Shown: piece after piece, positions 54,622 to 63,611 of the stretch
Layout: every line of letters starts with the position of its first letter
Numbering within the stretch: position 1 is the stretch's first letter
Source: CAWHPS01 sp963831235
Lineage (GTDB): Bacteria > Fibrobacterota > OXYB2-FULL-49-7 > JAEUSG01
NCBI GenBank assembly: GCA_963831235.1
Contig: CAWHPS010000047.1
Location: forward strand, 1 to 64,000
Direction of reading: 5' to 3'
DNA length: 64,000 nucleotides
Notes under the pieces: generated by a model
Database searches by the model: none
What the model was told of the DNA's origin: nothing
Seen by the model: only the letters and a program-made list of their open reading frames with translations
Made by a program: the position numbers and the translations under genes

Positions 54622-55418
54622 TGGACCTTTCAACCAAGACGATATTATTTATCGGCACGGGTAACATGGGTTCCGCGCTTATAATGGGTCTTCAGAAAAC
54701 CCGAACAGGCAAAATACTGCTGCATGATATTGACAAGGAAAAGGCCCGTGCACTTGCTCAAAAAACCGGCGCAGAGGAATGTCTTGATCTTAAAACAGGC
54801 ATGGCTTTGGCGGATATTGTTGTCCTTGCAATAAAACCCCAATCCCTTGATGGTTTTCTTTTAACAGCAGCGCCATTATTCCGGAGCGATCAGACATTAA
54901 TCTCCATTCTGGCGGGCATAAACACTCAAAAGCTGACAAATGAAATCCCATCAAAACCATCAATGGTCCGTGCCATGCCGAATACCCCGGCACTTGTGTC
55001 ACAGGGAATGACGGCAATATGCGGCAAAGAGAGTGCATCACTCAATATAGCAGAAAAAATCTTTTTAAATGTTGGGGAAGTACTGATTGTTGATGAAGAA
55101 TCCATGGATTCCATAACAGCAGTATCAGGTTCAGGACCTGCATATCTTTTCTATTTTACCGAATGTTTAATTGAAGCTGCCAAGGCACAGGGTTTTAATG
55201 AAGATACTTCAAAAAAGCTGGTCTATAAGACTTTGAGCGGCTCATTATCTCTTCTTTTGCAAAGTAATGAAGCACCCGAAAGTCTCCGCCAAAAAGTCAC
55301 ATCAAAGGGCGGAACAACTGAGGCAGCGCTTAACATGTTCGAGAAACTCGGGTTCAAAGACATTTTAATCAGGAGCGTTTCAGCTGCAAGAGAGCGCTCC
55401 AAACAGATGGGCAAATGA
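54621..55418 (+). CDS. proC: pyrroline-5-carboxylate reductase
   Basis: 265 residues. N-terminal Rossmann motif FIGTGNMGSALIMGL, ADIVVLAIKPQ, and the C-terminal dimerisation/active-site signature AVSGSGPAYLFYFTE with KVTSKGGTTEAALN. Last step of proline synthesis. Overlaps both rho (one base) and hisH (ATGA, four bases), so the three are probably co-transcribed. Confidence 0.96.
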   Translation: MDLSTKTILFIGTGNMGSALIMGLQKTRTGKILLHDIDKEKARALAQKTGAEECLDLKTGMALADIVVLAIKPQSLDGFLLTAAPLFRSDQTLISILAGINTQKLTNEIPSKPSMVRAMPNTPALVSQGMTAICGKESASLNIAEKIFLNVGEVLIVDEESMDSITAVSGSGPAYLFYFTECLIEAAKAQGFNEDTSKKLVYKTLSGSLSLLLQSNEAPESLRQKVTSKGGTTEAALNMFEKLGFKDILIRSVSAARERSKQMGK

Positions 55419-56014
55419 TTTTAATAATCGACTTCGGGGCCGGAAACCTGCGTTCCGTCCAAAAGGCCTTTGAACTTTTTAATAGCGATGTGAGAGTATC
55501 TTCGGACCCACTGCTTATTGCAAAAGCCGACCGTCTTGTGCTTCCGGGTGTTGCGGCATTTGGAGACAGCATAAAAAATATAGAGGAGCTAAAGCTTAAG
55601 GAACCCATTCTTGAATTTGTTTCAAAGGGCCGTCCGTTTATAGGAATATGCATAGGCATGCAGCTTTTACTCACTCAGAGCTCGGAAAAGGGTGACCATA
55701 AAGGGTTAAATATCATACCCGGTAGGGTCCTGAAATTTCCTGATACCGGCAAGGTCCCGCAAATAGGCTGGAACCAGGTAAGGATCAAAAATGAGAGCTC
55801 GCTTTTCAAAGATATCCCGGACAATACCTATTATTACTTCGTACATTCCTATTACGTGAATCCGGATTCAGAAGACTGCATTGCCGGGCTTACTGACTAC
55901 AGCGTATCCTACACCAGCGTTATTGCCAAAGAGAATGTTTTCGGGGTGCAATTTCACCCGGAAAAAAGCCAGAAGGCCGGGCTTAAAATAATTGATAATT
56001 TCTGCAAGCTTTGA
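55415..56014 (+). CDS. hisH: imidazole glycerol phosphate synthase, glutaminase subunit
   Basis: 199 residues. Class I amidotransferase: catalytic Cys79 in GICIGMQLLL, His and Glu in FGVQFHPEKSQ, oxyanion region VLPGVAAFGDS. It supplies ammonia to HisF in histidine synthesis. No other his gene is in the window, so hisH is detached from a classical his operon here. Confidence 0.95.
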   Translation: MILIIDFGAGNLRSVQKAFELFNSDVRVSSDPLLIAKADRLVLPGVAAFGDSIKNIEELKLKEPILEFVSKGRPFIGICIGMQLLLTQSSEKGDHKGLNIIPGRVLKFPDTGKVPQIGWNQVRIKNESSLFKDIPDNTYYYFVHSYYVNPDSEDCIAGLTDYSVSYTSVIAKENVFGVQFHPEKSQKAGLKIIDNFCKL

Positions 56015-56140
56015 ATGATAATCCTTTCGATTTTGCAGTTCAAGAATGATGTGGGACATAATATTTTTCCTTGAATTTGGATCTTTTAAGGGGCTATCTT
56101 GTTATCATCAAGATTAATTAATAGTTGGAGATATTTTATT

Positions 56141-57655
56141 ATGCAAACGTTTTTATCAGGCATCCTAATCCTGATTACAGGGCTGCTTTTAAGTTGTGTT
56201 AAAGTTCCTCACCACACCAACCCCTATGATCCTGCCACACCCAACGATGAACCACGACCCCTTATATCCCGCCCTGATTCCATAATTGTCGGTGTCACCT
56301 CAAAAAGCATTGATTTGCAGTGGCCTCTCGCCAATGAAATTGACGAGAAAGATTTTGATGCGTATGTTATTTCTCGCAAAAAGGAGGGCGACGCAGAGTT
56401 TACGATCATGGATCAGGTCACCTCGCTGGTGCGCAATTCGTATAGTGATCGGTCCATAAGCTCAAACACGACTTATTTATACGAGGTTTATGTAAGAGAC
56501 AAAGGAGGCAAGCAATCAGCGCCATTGCAGGTCACCATCCGTTCAGCCCCGGCCTTTGCCCCGCTCGGGCAGCTTCCGGGTTTTATGGTGTCACAATCTG
56601 CGGCAAATTGCAGCCGCCGTCTGCGAAAAGTTGGAAACAGCCAGGATTCAGTGCATACGCTATTTGTTCTTGGCACCAGTGAAAAGTCAACTCCAATGAT
56701 CTCTTATCTTGACTTCAAACAAAGATTGGATACCGGAAGCATTTCTTTTATGAATCTTAACAGTTTCTTTTTAGATGGTGTTGCTCCAGGTACGCCGATA
56801 AAGCCATATACTGTAAATGGTATTACCCCGCTCGAAAACTCAATTTTCAAAAAAATCATGTCCCGTCGGGATCCTGTTTTATATGCAAGCGACTCCAACC
56901 CTCTTGGTAAAGCCATTGCTTCGGAAGATGTGCTCTACCACAAAATCAAATATGGGGCCATCTGCGCTTCACCTTACGGTGACACTGTTTTTATCAGCCT
57001 GGTTGATTTTTTCCAGCTCAAACTCAAACCCGGGCGACCCATGCAACTCGGATTTGCCGGTATTTTAAGATATGTTTTATTGTCGCAACAGTTTCGGTAC
57101 GACACCTTATTGGAATTGCCTATAGGTGATTCTCTTATACGCGACGACCACTACATCTCCGCTCTTGAGACCTCGGATGTGGAACCCGCTCTTTATTTGG
57201 CTGGCCCGGGAATCAACCAACAATCTTTGATATTCAAATGGAATTATATTACAGGCGAGCGTGTCAACTATGGTCAGGTAATTGACCCCGAACATGTCAC
57301 CATTCGTGTTGTCAGGATTTCCGGCAATGAGGCGATTGTCTTAAGTACCTACAACGACATCAGGCTGATTACAGGATCTTCGTACATATCTTTTTCGCCG
57401 AATGGATATTTTTCAAATATCAACCGATTTGCTTTTGGCAGCGATAATTTACTGTACGTTACGGATGCGGGGAATACCGGAATAAGCGTTATTGATATTG
57501 AAGGTATTGCTGATTCAAGGAAGCCCTCACTTGTTTCGAAATGGACGACCTTTGGAAACAGGACGCTAAACCTTGGAATAAATGATTATCTCTTTGCACT
57601 TGGATCAATGGTCGTCTTCACCATGGATGGATCGACAATTTGGAGAACATATTGA
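56141..57655 (+). CDS. lipoprotein with fibronectin type III domain
   Basis: About 504 residues from ATG 56141 (MQTFLSGILILITGLLLSCV), whose lipobox LLLSC supports this start; an upstream ATG at 56099 adds 14 residues. Residues ~42-135 form an FN3 domain (SIIVGVTSKSIDLQWPLANE; YLYEVYVRDKGGKQSAPLQV). The remainder looks like a beta-propeller ending in NLLYVTDAGNTGISVIDIEG. Its stop overlaps the next ATG (TGATG). Probably an outer-membrane-linked or periplasmic protein of unknown role. Confidence 0.78.
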   Translation: MQTFLSGILILITGLLLSCVKVPHHTNPYDPATPNDEPRPLISRPDSIIVGVTSKSIDLQWPLANEIDEKDFDAYVISRKKEGDAEFTIMDQVTSLVRNSYSDRSISSNTTYLYEVYVRDKGGKQSAPLQVTIRSAPAFAPLGQLPGFMVSQSAANCSRRLRKVGNSQDSVHTLFVLGTSEKSTPMISYLDFKQRLDTGSISFMNLNSFFLDGVAPGTPIKPYTVNGITPLENSIFKKIMSRRDPVLYASDSNPLGKAIASEDVLYHKIKYGAICASPYGDTVFISLVDFFQLKLKPGRPMQLGFAGILRYVLLSQQFRYDTLLELPIGDSLIRDDHYISALETSDVEPALYLAGPGINQQSLIFKWNYITGERVNYGQVIDPEHVTIRVVRISGNEAIVLSTYNDIRLITGSSYISFSPNGYFSNINRFAFGSDNLLYVTDAGNTGISVIDIEGIADSRKPSLVSKWTTFGNRTLNLGINDYLFALGSMVVFTMDGSTIWRTY

Positions 57656-58608
57656 TGCGTTTCACTTATATATTTCGATGTGGTATTCTGGCAATGCTCC
57701 TTGCTTGTTCGACACAGGCAGCTAACAGCTCTCCTGTGCAGGATGTTGTTCGCAGCAAGGTCGGATCGCTTGTTACCATACTTACAGCCCCACTCGATTC
57801 ATCACATGGGACACTGACAGTTGCAATCGCCGACTTTTCCACAGCAGAAGGGGCGGCCCGCACAAGACAACTTGGCAAAGCGCTTCCTATCCTGGTACAG
57901 GAAGTATTGACAACTCGCTCATACATAAAAATTGTGGAACGGGAAAAGATAGAATCAGTCTCCAAGGAGATTGCGCTGGGCCAGAGCGGGCTCATAGACG
58001 AGGCCACAGCACAGGAAGCAGGCAGGCTTGTGGGAGCACGTTACATTATCACCGGCAGCGTTGCAGAACTTGGGGCATACTTTGTTGTGAGCGGAAGGAT
58101 CATTGATGTTACAACCGGCTTTGTCGCGGCAAGCGCTCTTGAGGAGATTGGCCGCGAAAACCTGATTGCCGTATCCAGTAAATATGTAGTTGTTAAACGA
58201 TACGCCCTTGTGCCGGCTTTTCAATCAGCAATCATTCCAGGATGGGGACAGTTTTACAATGACGAACCCGGCAAGGGTATATTTTTTGCCAGTATGGCTG
58301 CTGTGGGTGCAGCCGGATTAGGGCTTTCTTATCTTGCCTACCAGGGCAATACATATAACCAGGCGGATAACCGTGAATATGCGGAAAACCAATACAAGCA
58401 GTGGAAGCGTCTATATTACATCCATATGGGATCCATTGCGTGGTGTGCAACCGTATGGGGTATTGCGGTTATTGATGCATTCTTAACAGCACATTCAAGT
58501 CTTTCCGTTCCTAATGAACAAGTAACGATTAACAGAGGCAAAATAACCCCGATAATAGCTTATTCCCCATACGGGACGGTAAAAGCAGGTGTTACAGTCG
58601 GATTTTAA
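57655..58608 (+). CDS. CsgG/FlgO-like lipoprotein with DUF5683 region
   Basis: 317 residues from ATG 57655. Lipobox LLACS; residues ~40-170 match the CsgG-type fold (LTVAIADFSTAEGAARTRQL, SYIKIVEREKIESVSKE, GARYIITGSVAELGAYFVVS). Then a DUF5683-like membrane part (FQSAIIPGWGQFYNDEPGKG, two hydrophobic segments). It is translationally coupled to the gene before it. Likely cell-envelope role; exact function unknown. Confidence 0.85.
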   Translation: MRFTYIFRCGILAMLLACSTQAANSSPVQDVVRSKVGSLVTILTAPLDSSHGTLTVAIADFSTAEGAARTRQLGKALPILVQEVLTTRSYIKIVEREKIESVSKEIALGQSGLIDEATAQEAGRLVGARYIITGSVAELGAYFVVSGRIIDVTTGFVAASALEEIGRENLIAVSSKYVVVKRYALVPAFQSAIIPGWGQFYNDEPGKGIFFASMAAVGAAGLGLSYLAYQGNTYNQADNREYAENQYKQWKRLYYIHMGSIAWCATVWGIAVIDAFLTAHSSLSVPNEQVTINRGKITPIIAYSPYGTVKAGVTVGF

Positions 58609-58635
58609 AAAAACATTTTTTTTGGAGGCGCGGAA

Positions 58636-59370
58636 ATGAGCATCAGGTTATTAATTCTACTGCCGATTCTTTTTTTATTTTTAAAGGCAAATTCAGAAAA
58701 TATCGTGCCTTTAATAAAAGAAGGCGACCCAGCACCAACATTCATGCTTCCCACGCTGGACGACAAGCGGGTTTCTTTGCGGGATTACTGCGGTGTAATC
58801 CGGAACCAATGGAAAAACAATAAAAGATATATCGTTATAGTAAGTTTTATGGCAAGCTATTGTGTACCGTGCCGTCACGAAATTCCCCTACTCGAGGCCT
58901 ATGCAAAAACAGCCGAAGAGGACGTCAAAGTAATTTTCATAAGTGTCGATACAATCGGGGCCGAACAGCTTGCACCTTTTGTGCAAAAAATGAACATCAC
59001 CCAGACGCTGCTCGTTGACCGTTACGGCGGGATAATGAAAAAATACGGTGTTCAAAAGCTGCCCTCTCTTTTTATAATCGACAAGGATGGTTATCTTCGT
59101 TTCCAGAACCTTAACGGCCTGCCTGCTGATGTTGATCTTAAGGAAATGCTTTCTAAAAAAGTGGCGCAAATACGCGCCCAGTCCGCAGCTTCGGCAAACA
59201 TTGTTACGGCAATACCTGTTGACAAAAAAAAGGCAATATTAAAAAGCATTCTTTCATCAAAGAGCGCCGAGGAAATAGCCCGCGAACAAGGACTGACTCA
59301 GGAAGATGCCGGCCGCGTTAAAGATGAGATTGATGTAATTGTAAAAGAACGCTGGAGCGCGGAACAATAG
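58636..59370 (+). CDS. TlpA-like thiol-disulfide oxidoreductase
   Basis: 244 residues with a signal sequence (MSIRLLILLPILFLFLKANS). Redoxin domain with active site FMASYCVPCRHEIP, then LPSLFIIDKDGYLRFQNLNG with the cis-proline. The C-terminal ~70 residues are a helical extension rich in Lys/Glu (SKSAEEIAREQGLTQEDAGR). Exported thioredoxin-like protein, probably reducing periplasmic disulfides. Strong GGAGG ribosome binding site. Confidence 0.88.
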   Translation: MSIRLLILLPILFLFLKANSENIVPLIKEGDPAPTFMLPTLDDKRVSLRDYCGVIRNQWKNNKRYIVIVSFMASYCVPCRHEIPLLEAYAKTAEEDVKVIFISVDTIGAEQLAPFVQKMNITQTLLVDRYGGIMKKYGVQKLPSLFIIDKDGYLRFQNLNGLPADVDLKEMLSKKVAQIRAQSAASANIVTAIPVDKKKAILKSILSSKSAEEIAREQGLTQEDAGRVKDEIDVIVKERWSAEQ

Positions 59371-59372
59371 AC

Positions 59373-60275
59373 ATGCCATCCAATAACAGGACTATTGGTT
59401 ATATATCTCTTTTAACCGGCACCATACTTTTTTTATTCTGCGGCGTATATCTTTATTTCTCAACAATCTATGGATACTGCTATAGAACAGCCTATTCAGA
59501 TGACATCGGCAACCTTAAACTCGACAACAAAGTCAAGGTGTCTGGCATGGAAGTGGGCCGTGTCGAGGGCTTGACGCGTGAGGGAAACAGGGCTAAAATA
59601 GTGCTCAGGATGCGCGATAAAATTAAAATCAGGAGCGGTTACATTTTTGAGAATCGCGATTACGGCCTTATGGGGGATCGTGCGCTTTTTCTTAACCCGG
59701 GAACTGATGGAGAAATAATTCCAATTGATTCGCCGCTTAAAATTGAATTCATCCCCGGCATTGCGGAAGGCATCCGAAACGCAGACTCCCTAAAGGTAAT
59801 CGTTAACCGAATGCAGGTGCTTATAAAGGATTATAGCCGCATTGATCCGAGGAACGATTCCCTGTTCACAACACAACTGATGAGCGTGCTTAAATGTCTG
59901 GATCAAACCTCTGCCAAGCTTGAAAAGATGGTTGCTCAAAAAGAGCCTGTGATCACAAGAAACATAAACCGCACATCGGAATATGCAATAGCAGCAAGGT
60001 CAACCCTTGCACAAATAAAACCCAAGACGGAAAAGATAATTGCAAATACCAATAAACTTTCAAGCGATGCCATTGTATTGCTTGACAAGATTATTCCGGT
60101 ACTTGACACGCTCAACATTGTATTGCAAACGGTAGTTGACGAAAAGAATATTGTTGGAAAAGCTATTGCCAATAAGGATCTTTACGTAAAACTTATTGAT
60201 TCTTTAAATAAAGTCCGAAAAGTTCTTGGCGTTCTTAAGAGTGAAGGGGTCGGACTTGATATTGATTTGTTTTAA
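59373..60275 (+). CDS. MCE/MlaD-family protein
   Basis: 300 residues, N-terminal transmembrane anchor (LLTGTILFLFCGVYLYFSTI), MCE domain (LDNKVKVSGMEVGRVEGLTR; YGLMGDRALFLNPGTDGEII) and a long helical tail. MlaD-type proteins move lipids between membranes with an ABC transporter; no MlaE/MlaF gene is adjacent here. Starts two bases after the previous stop. Confidence 0.88.
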   Translation: MPSNNRTIGYISLLTGTILFLFCGVYLYFSTIYGYCYRTAYSDDIGNLKLDNKVKVSGMEVGRVEGLTREGNRAKIVLRMRDKIKIRSGYIFENRDYGLMGDRALFLNPGTDGEIIPIDSPLKIEFIPGIAEGIRNADSLKVIVNRMQVLIKDYSRIDPRNDSLFTTQLMSVLKCLDQTSAKLEKMVAQKEPVITRNINRTSEYAIAARSTLAQIKPKTEKIIANTNKLSSDAIVLLDKIIPVLDTLNIVLQTVVDEKNIVGKAIANKDLYVKLIDSLNKVRKVLGVLKSEGVGLDIDLF

Positions 60276-60292
60276 TTTATCTGTTTTGTAAA

Positions 60293-61456
60293 TCAGAACT
60301 CCGAAATCATCCTCCTTACCTGAAACACTTCCTTATCCTTTATGTAAACGCGTGTGACACGCCTGCTGATATTGCAAATAACCTCGTACGGAATGGTCCC
60401 GAGTTTGTCGGCTATATCATAAACAGATATCTCTTCCCTGCCCTGCTTTCCAATAAGCACGGCTTCATCCCCTGTTTTGATGCCTGAATTTGGACCAGCA
60501 TCAACCATTATCATGTCCATACACACGGTACCAACCACTGGATAACGTTTATTGCGGATTAGCACTTCCCCTGAATTCGAAAAAGCCCTTGGGAATCCGT
60601 CGGCATATCCAATTGGAAGTGTCACAATATCCGTTGTTTCTTCGGTTATATAACGCCTGCCATAACTTACCGTGAATCCCTTTGGAACGGTCTTTATAAA
60701 TGTGACCCTGGTCTTGAAAGAGAGGACGCTTTCCACTTCCGGATAGTTTTTCTTTCTTGCACAAGGGTATATACCGTAAAGAATAAGGCCCGGTCTTACA
60801 TTGGAATATGTGCTGCCTTTTACATTTAAAATTCCCGCGCTGTTTGCAATGTGCACCATGGGCACATGCACTCCGCTTTCTCTTAGTTCAAGGAGCAGGC
60901 TGTCAAAGCGTCCTTTTTGTGTTTTTGCGAAATTGATATCATCATCAGCTGTTGAAAAGTGTGAATATAGGCCTGTAAGCCTGATGTTTTTTAACCCGGC
61001 AATCTGCCTTATAAATGGAAGCGCACCCGAATAGAACGGCCCCACACGTCCGTCACCGGTGTCGATGCATATATGGGCCTTTATTTCCTTGTTGAATCTT
61101 ACAGCTTCCCTGGAAAGCGCATGCGCAAATTCCAGGGATGAAACAGTGGGTGTAAGATCGTAAGTAATAATGTCACATATCTGGTTTTCAGGCGGCGCAC
61201 CGAAGATAAGTATTTCGCGGTTTACAAAATTACGCCGAAGCTCGATGGCTTCCTCCAGGCATGACACGGCAAAGACCCGCACACCGCATTTTTCCACGCA
61301 CCTGGCCACTTCAACAGCGCCATGACCATAAGCATCAGCCTTTACAACGGCTATTATTCCGGCAGGGGCCGCCTTTTTCCCGATGAGCTTGATATTGCGC
61401 GCCAATGCATCAAGGTCGATTTCCACCCATTTGCTTCCAAGTTTGTCAATCTTCAT
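60293..61456 (-). CDS. alr: alanine racemase
   Basis: 387 residues. PLP lysine Lys39 in IIAVVKADAYGHGAVEVARC; carboxylate-binding and substrate segments GDGRVGPF and HFSTADDDIN; second-domain Tyr region SYGRRYITEE and PVVGTVCMDMIMVD. Makes D-alanine for peptidoglycan. It overlaps ddl by 11 bp; the two form the D-Ala/D-Ala-D-Ala supply pair. Confidence 0.96.
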   Translation of the reverse strand: MKIDKLGSKWVEIDLDALARNIKLIGKKAAPAGIIAVVKADAYGHGAVEVARCVEKCGVRVFAVSCLEEAIELRRNFVNREILIFGAPPENQICDIITYDLTPTVSSLEFAHALSREAVRFNKEIKAHICIDTGDGRVGPFYSGALPFIRQIAGLKNIRLTGLYSHFSTADDDINFAKTQKGRFDSLLLELRESGVHVPMVHIANSAGILNVKGSTYSNVRPGLILYGIYPCARKKNYPEVESVLSFKTRVTFIKTVPKGFTVSYGRRYITEETTDIVTLPIGYADGFPRAFSNSGEVLIRNKRYPVVGTVCMDMIMVDAGPNSGIKTGDEAVLIGKQGREEISVYDIADKLGTIPYEVICNISRRVTRVYIKDKEVFQVRRMISEF

Positions 61457-62453
61457 AGTATGCCTTTTTCATGCTGCGCTTTGTTGTAAGACTGCTGCGC
61501 AGTATGCAATAAATTAATTCGTCATAAGTCAAGCCTGCGGCCCTCGCCTGGGCCGGAATATCCGAGAGCGAGGTCAGGCCTGGAAGGGTGTTGAGTTCAA
61601 GCACATAAGGGATTCCAGTTTTTTCTTCAAGGATAAAGTCAGTCCGAGAATAACCGTGGCAATTAAGCGCCTCATGAGTGCGCAATGCAAGGGAGTGCAC
61701 TTTTCGTGTTTGTTTTAATGAGATTTCCGCTGGAAGAATAAAGTCTGTCAGGCCCTTTGTGTATTTTGCCTTATAGTCATAGAACTTTCGTTTGGGCAGT
61801 AGTTCAAGTATGGGCAAGGCCTTAAGTCCCGCCCCACAATCAACCACCCCAACAGTCAGTTCTTTGCCTTTAACATACTTTTCAGCGAAAAGCCGTGGAT
61901 AATTGTTTTTTTCCTTGTTTACAGCTGCAATAAGTTCAGCCCTGTTCCTGACTAAATGGCAACCAACACTTGATCCTTCGTTATATGGCTTTACTATAAG
62001 AGGAAAATCCGGATTTGTATGGGCCGGGATATTACTTTTCCAGTCACCATCAAGGTGGATGGTAAAAAAAGGGGCCGTCGGGATATTGCTAAACTTGAAT
62101 ATCTGTTTGGAGCTTATCTTGTTCATTGCAAGGGCTGATGAATGCACCCCTGATCCGGTATAGGGTATATTCATGTATTCAAGAAGCCCCTGAATGGTTC
62201 CATCCTCGCCCCATCTGCCGTGAAGCGCAAGAAAGGCTATGCATATCCCTTCACTTACAATCTTTTTTTCAACATTGAATGCAGCATCAATGGCTATAGC
62301 ATTGAACCCCATCCTTGAAAGCGCTGCCATGACTCCTTTGCCCGACATGAATGATACATCGCGCTCTGAAGACCGTCCGCCCATTAACACGCCAATCTTC
62401 TGCTTTTTGAGGATATTGTAATAAGAATCCCTGGCAACAGGAACTTTCATCAT
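61446..62453 (-). CDS. ddl: D-alanine--D-alanine ligase
   Basis: 335 residues. ATP-grasp: N-terminal VLMGGRSSERDVSFMSGKGV, LHGRWGEDGTIQGLLEYMNI with PYTGSGVHSSALAMNK, DFPLIVKPYNEGSSVGCHLV, and TDFILEEKTGIPYVLELNTL followed by PGLTSLSD. It joins two D-alanines. Overlaps the upstream small gene (ATGA) and alr, so co-translated. Confidence 0.96.
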   Translation of the reverse strand: MMKVPVARDSYYNILKKQKIGVLMGGRSSERDVSFMSGKGVMAALSRMGFNAIAIDAAFNVEKKIVSEGICIAFLALHGRWGEDGTIQGLLEYMNIPYTGSGVHSSALAMNKISSKQIFKFSNIPTAPFFTIHLDGDWKSNIPAHTNPDFPLIVKPYNEGSSVGCHLVRNRAELIAAVNKEKNNYPRLFAEKYVKGKELTVGVVDCGAGLKALPILELLPKRKFYDYKAKYTKGLTDFILPAEISLKQTRKVHSLALRTHEALNCHGYSRTDFILEEKTGIPYVLELNTLPGLTSLSDIPAQARAAGLTYDELIYCILRSSLTTKRSMKKAYYED

Positions 62454-62710
62454 ACGTTTCCCTCTTCCTCAACACGTTTCTTTGCGAATGCTATTTTCTC
62501 TTCAATCGCCTGGAGCCTGTTTTTGCTTTTTTCTTTAGAGTCCTCAAACTTACGGGCAATCTCGTCCTTTCGGCTTTTTTGCTTTGAAAGAAAGCTATCG
62601 AATTCAGCAGGCCCTTTTTTGTATTCCTCAACATGAAGGATAAGGCCTGTTTCCTTATTGACAGTTATCACGGCTTTGCAGCACGGGCATTTGATATCAA
62701 GCGTGTTCAT
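62450..62710 (-). CDS. small zinc-ribbon/coiled-coil protein
   Basis: 86 residues: CPCCKAVITVNKETGLILHV zinc-knuckle-like start, then a highly charged helix. First gene of the overlapping group with ddl and alr. Function unknown. Confidence 0.75.
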   Translation of the reverse strand: MNTLDIKCPCCKAVITVNKETGLILHVEEYKKGPAEFDSFLSKQKSRKDEIARKFEDSKEKSKNRLQAIEEKIAFAKKRVEEEGNV

Positions 62711-62745
62711 AATTACTCCGGATTAAGTGACATTATTGATAATTA

Positions 62746-63567
62746 CTATTTTAACAATCTTATATTCTTATTTAACATAAGTGATTTCAATTGCATAATT
62801 GCGGTATCATTAAGCTGCATTAGGCGCTCTGACTGTTTCATACCCTGATGAACTAGAAGCGCATTAATGCTTTCCAAGTTAGAAAGAACAACCAATTGTT
62901 CAATTTCCGCATGGTCACGGATATTGCCGCTTTTTTCAGGATTTTTTTCGCGCCATTCCTTTGCTGTCTGGCCGAATAGAGCGACATTCAGAAGATCAGC
63001 TTCGCTTGCATAGATGGCATTAGCCTGTGCGCGGGTAACAGGGTCGGGTATAATTTTTTCTTTGATCGCATCGGTATGTATGCGATAGTTAATTTTAGAA
63101 AGGGTTCTTTGAAGGTTCCATTCAAGTTTAAGGTTTTGATTTTCATCACATTTTAAGCGTTGAAATTCTTTAATTATAAATAATTTAAATTCTATCGATA
63201 TCCATGAAGCAAATTCAAATGCAATATCTTTATGGGCAAAAGTGCCTCCATATCTGCCAGATTTTGAAATTATACCAATTGCATTAGTAGATTCTATCCA
63301 TTTCTTAGGAGTCATTGTAAAGCTATTAAGACCTGCCAATCTCCTAAACCCGTCGAATTCGACGGGTTTAAAAAAAGGATTATGCAGTTTTTCCCAGAAA
63401 CCAAGTAATTCGATAGTATTTCTGTTCCGCAGCCAGTTCTTAATAATATCATCCGTATTGTCTTTATCTTTATGGCGCGCAATATCTGTTAAACAAATGT
63501 AATCTTCCTGACCTTTAGCAAAAAAAGAAATTTCACTTCCTTTAACTTCAATTTTTTGAGTTTTCAT
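62746..63567 (-). CDS. KilA-N domain protein
   Basis: 273 residues. The KilA-N DNA-binding domain spans ~10-130 (YICLTDIARHKDKDNTDDII, NWLRNRNTIELLGFWEKLHN, YGGTFAHKDIAFEFASWIS). The C-terminal half is helical (AQANAIYASEADLLNVALFG) and resembles DUF4357/ORF6N-like prophage proteins. GGAGATGTTGAAAC precedes the ATG. Typical of phage or mobile DNA; here a single gene without other phage genes. Confidence 0.88.
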   Translation of the reverse strand: MKTQKIEVKGSEISFFAKGQEDYICLTDIARHKDKDNTDDIIKNWLRNRNTIELLGFWEKLHNPFFKPVEFDGFRRLAGLNSFTMTPKKWIESTNAIGIISKSGRYGGTFAHKDIAFEFASWISIEFKLFIIKEFQRLKCDENQNLKLEWNLQRTLSKINYRIHTDAIKEKIIPDPVTRAQANAIYASEADLLNVALFGQTAKEWREKNPEKSGNIRDHAEIEQLVVLSNLESINALLVHQGMKQSERLMQLNDTAIMQLKSLMLNKNIRLLK

Positions 63568-63611
63568 GTTTCAACATCTCCATAGCCTCTAATAAAATAT
63601 AGTTATCGTTT

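Noticed and set aside
60276..60300. Possible terminator between the convergent MlaD-like and alr genes
   Set aside because: Only a weak CTG...CAG pairing without a GC-rich stem or T-run is visible in the 17-bp gap.
62746..63567. KilA-N gene as evidence of a prophage
   Set aside because: No capsid, tail, terminase, integrase or attachment-site signal is nearby; a single KilA-N gene is not enough.
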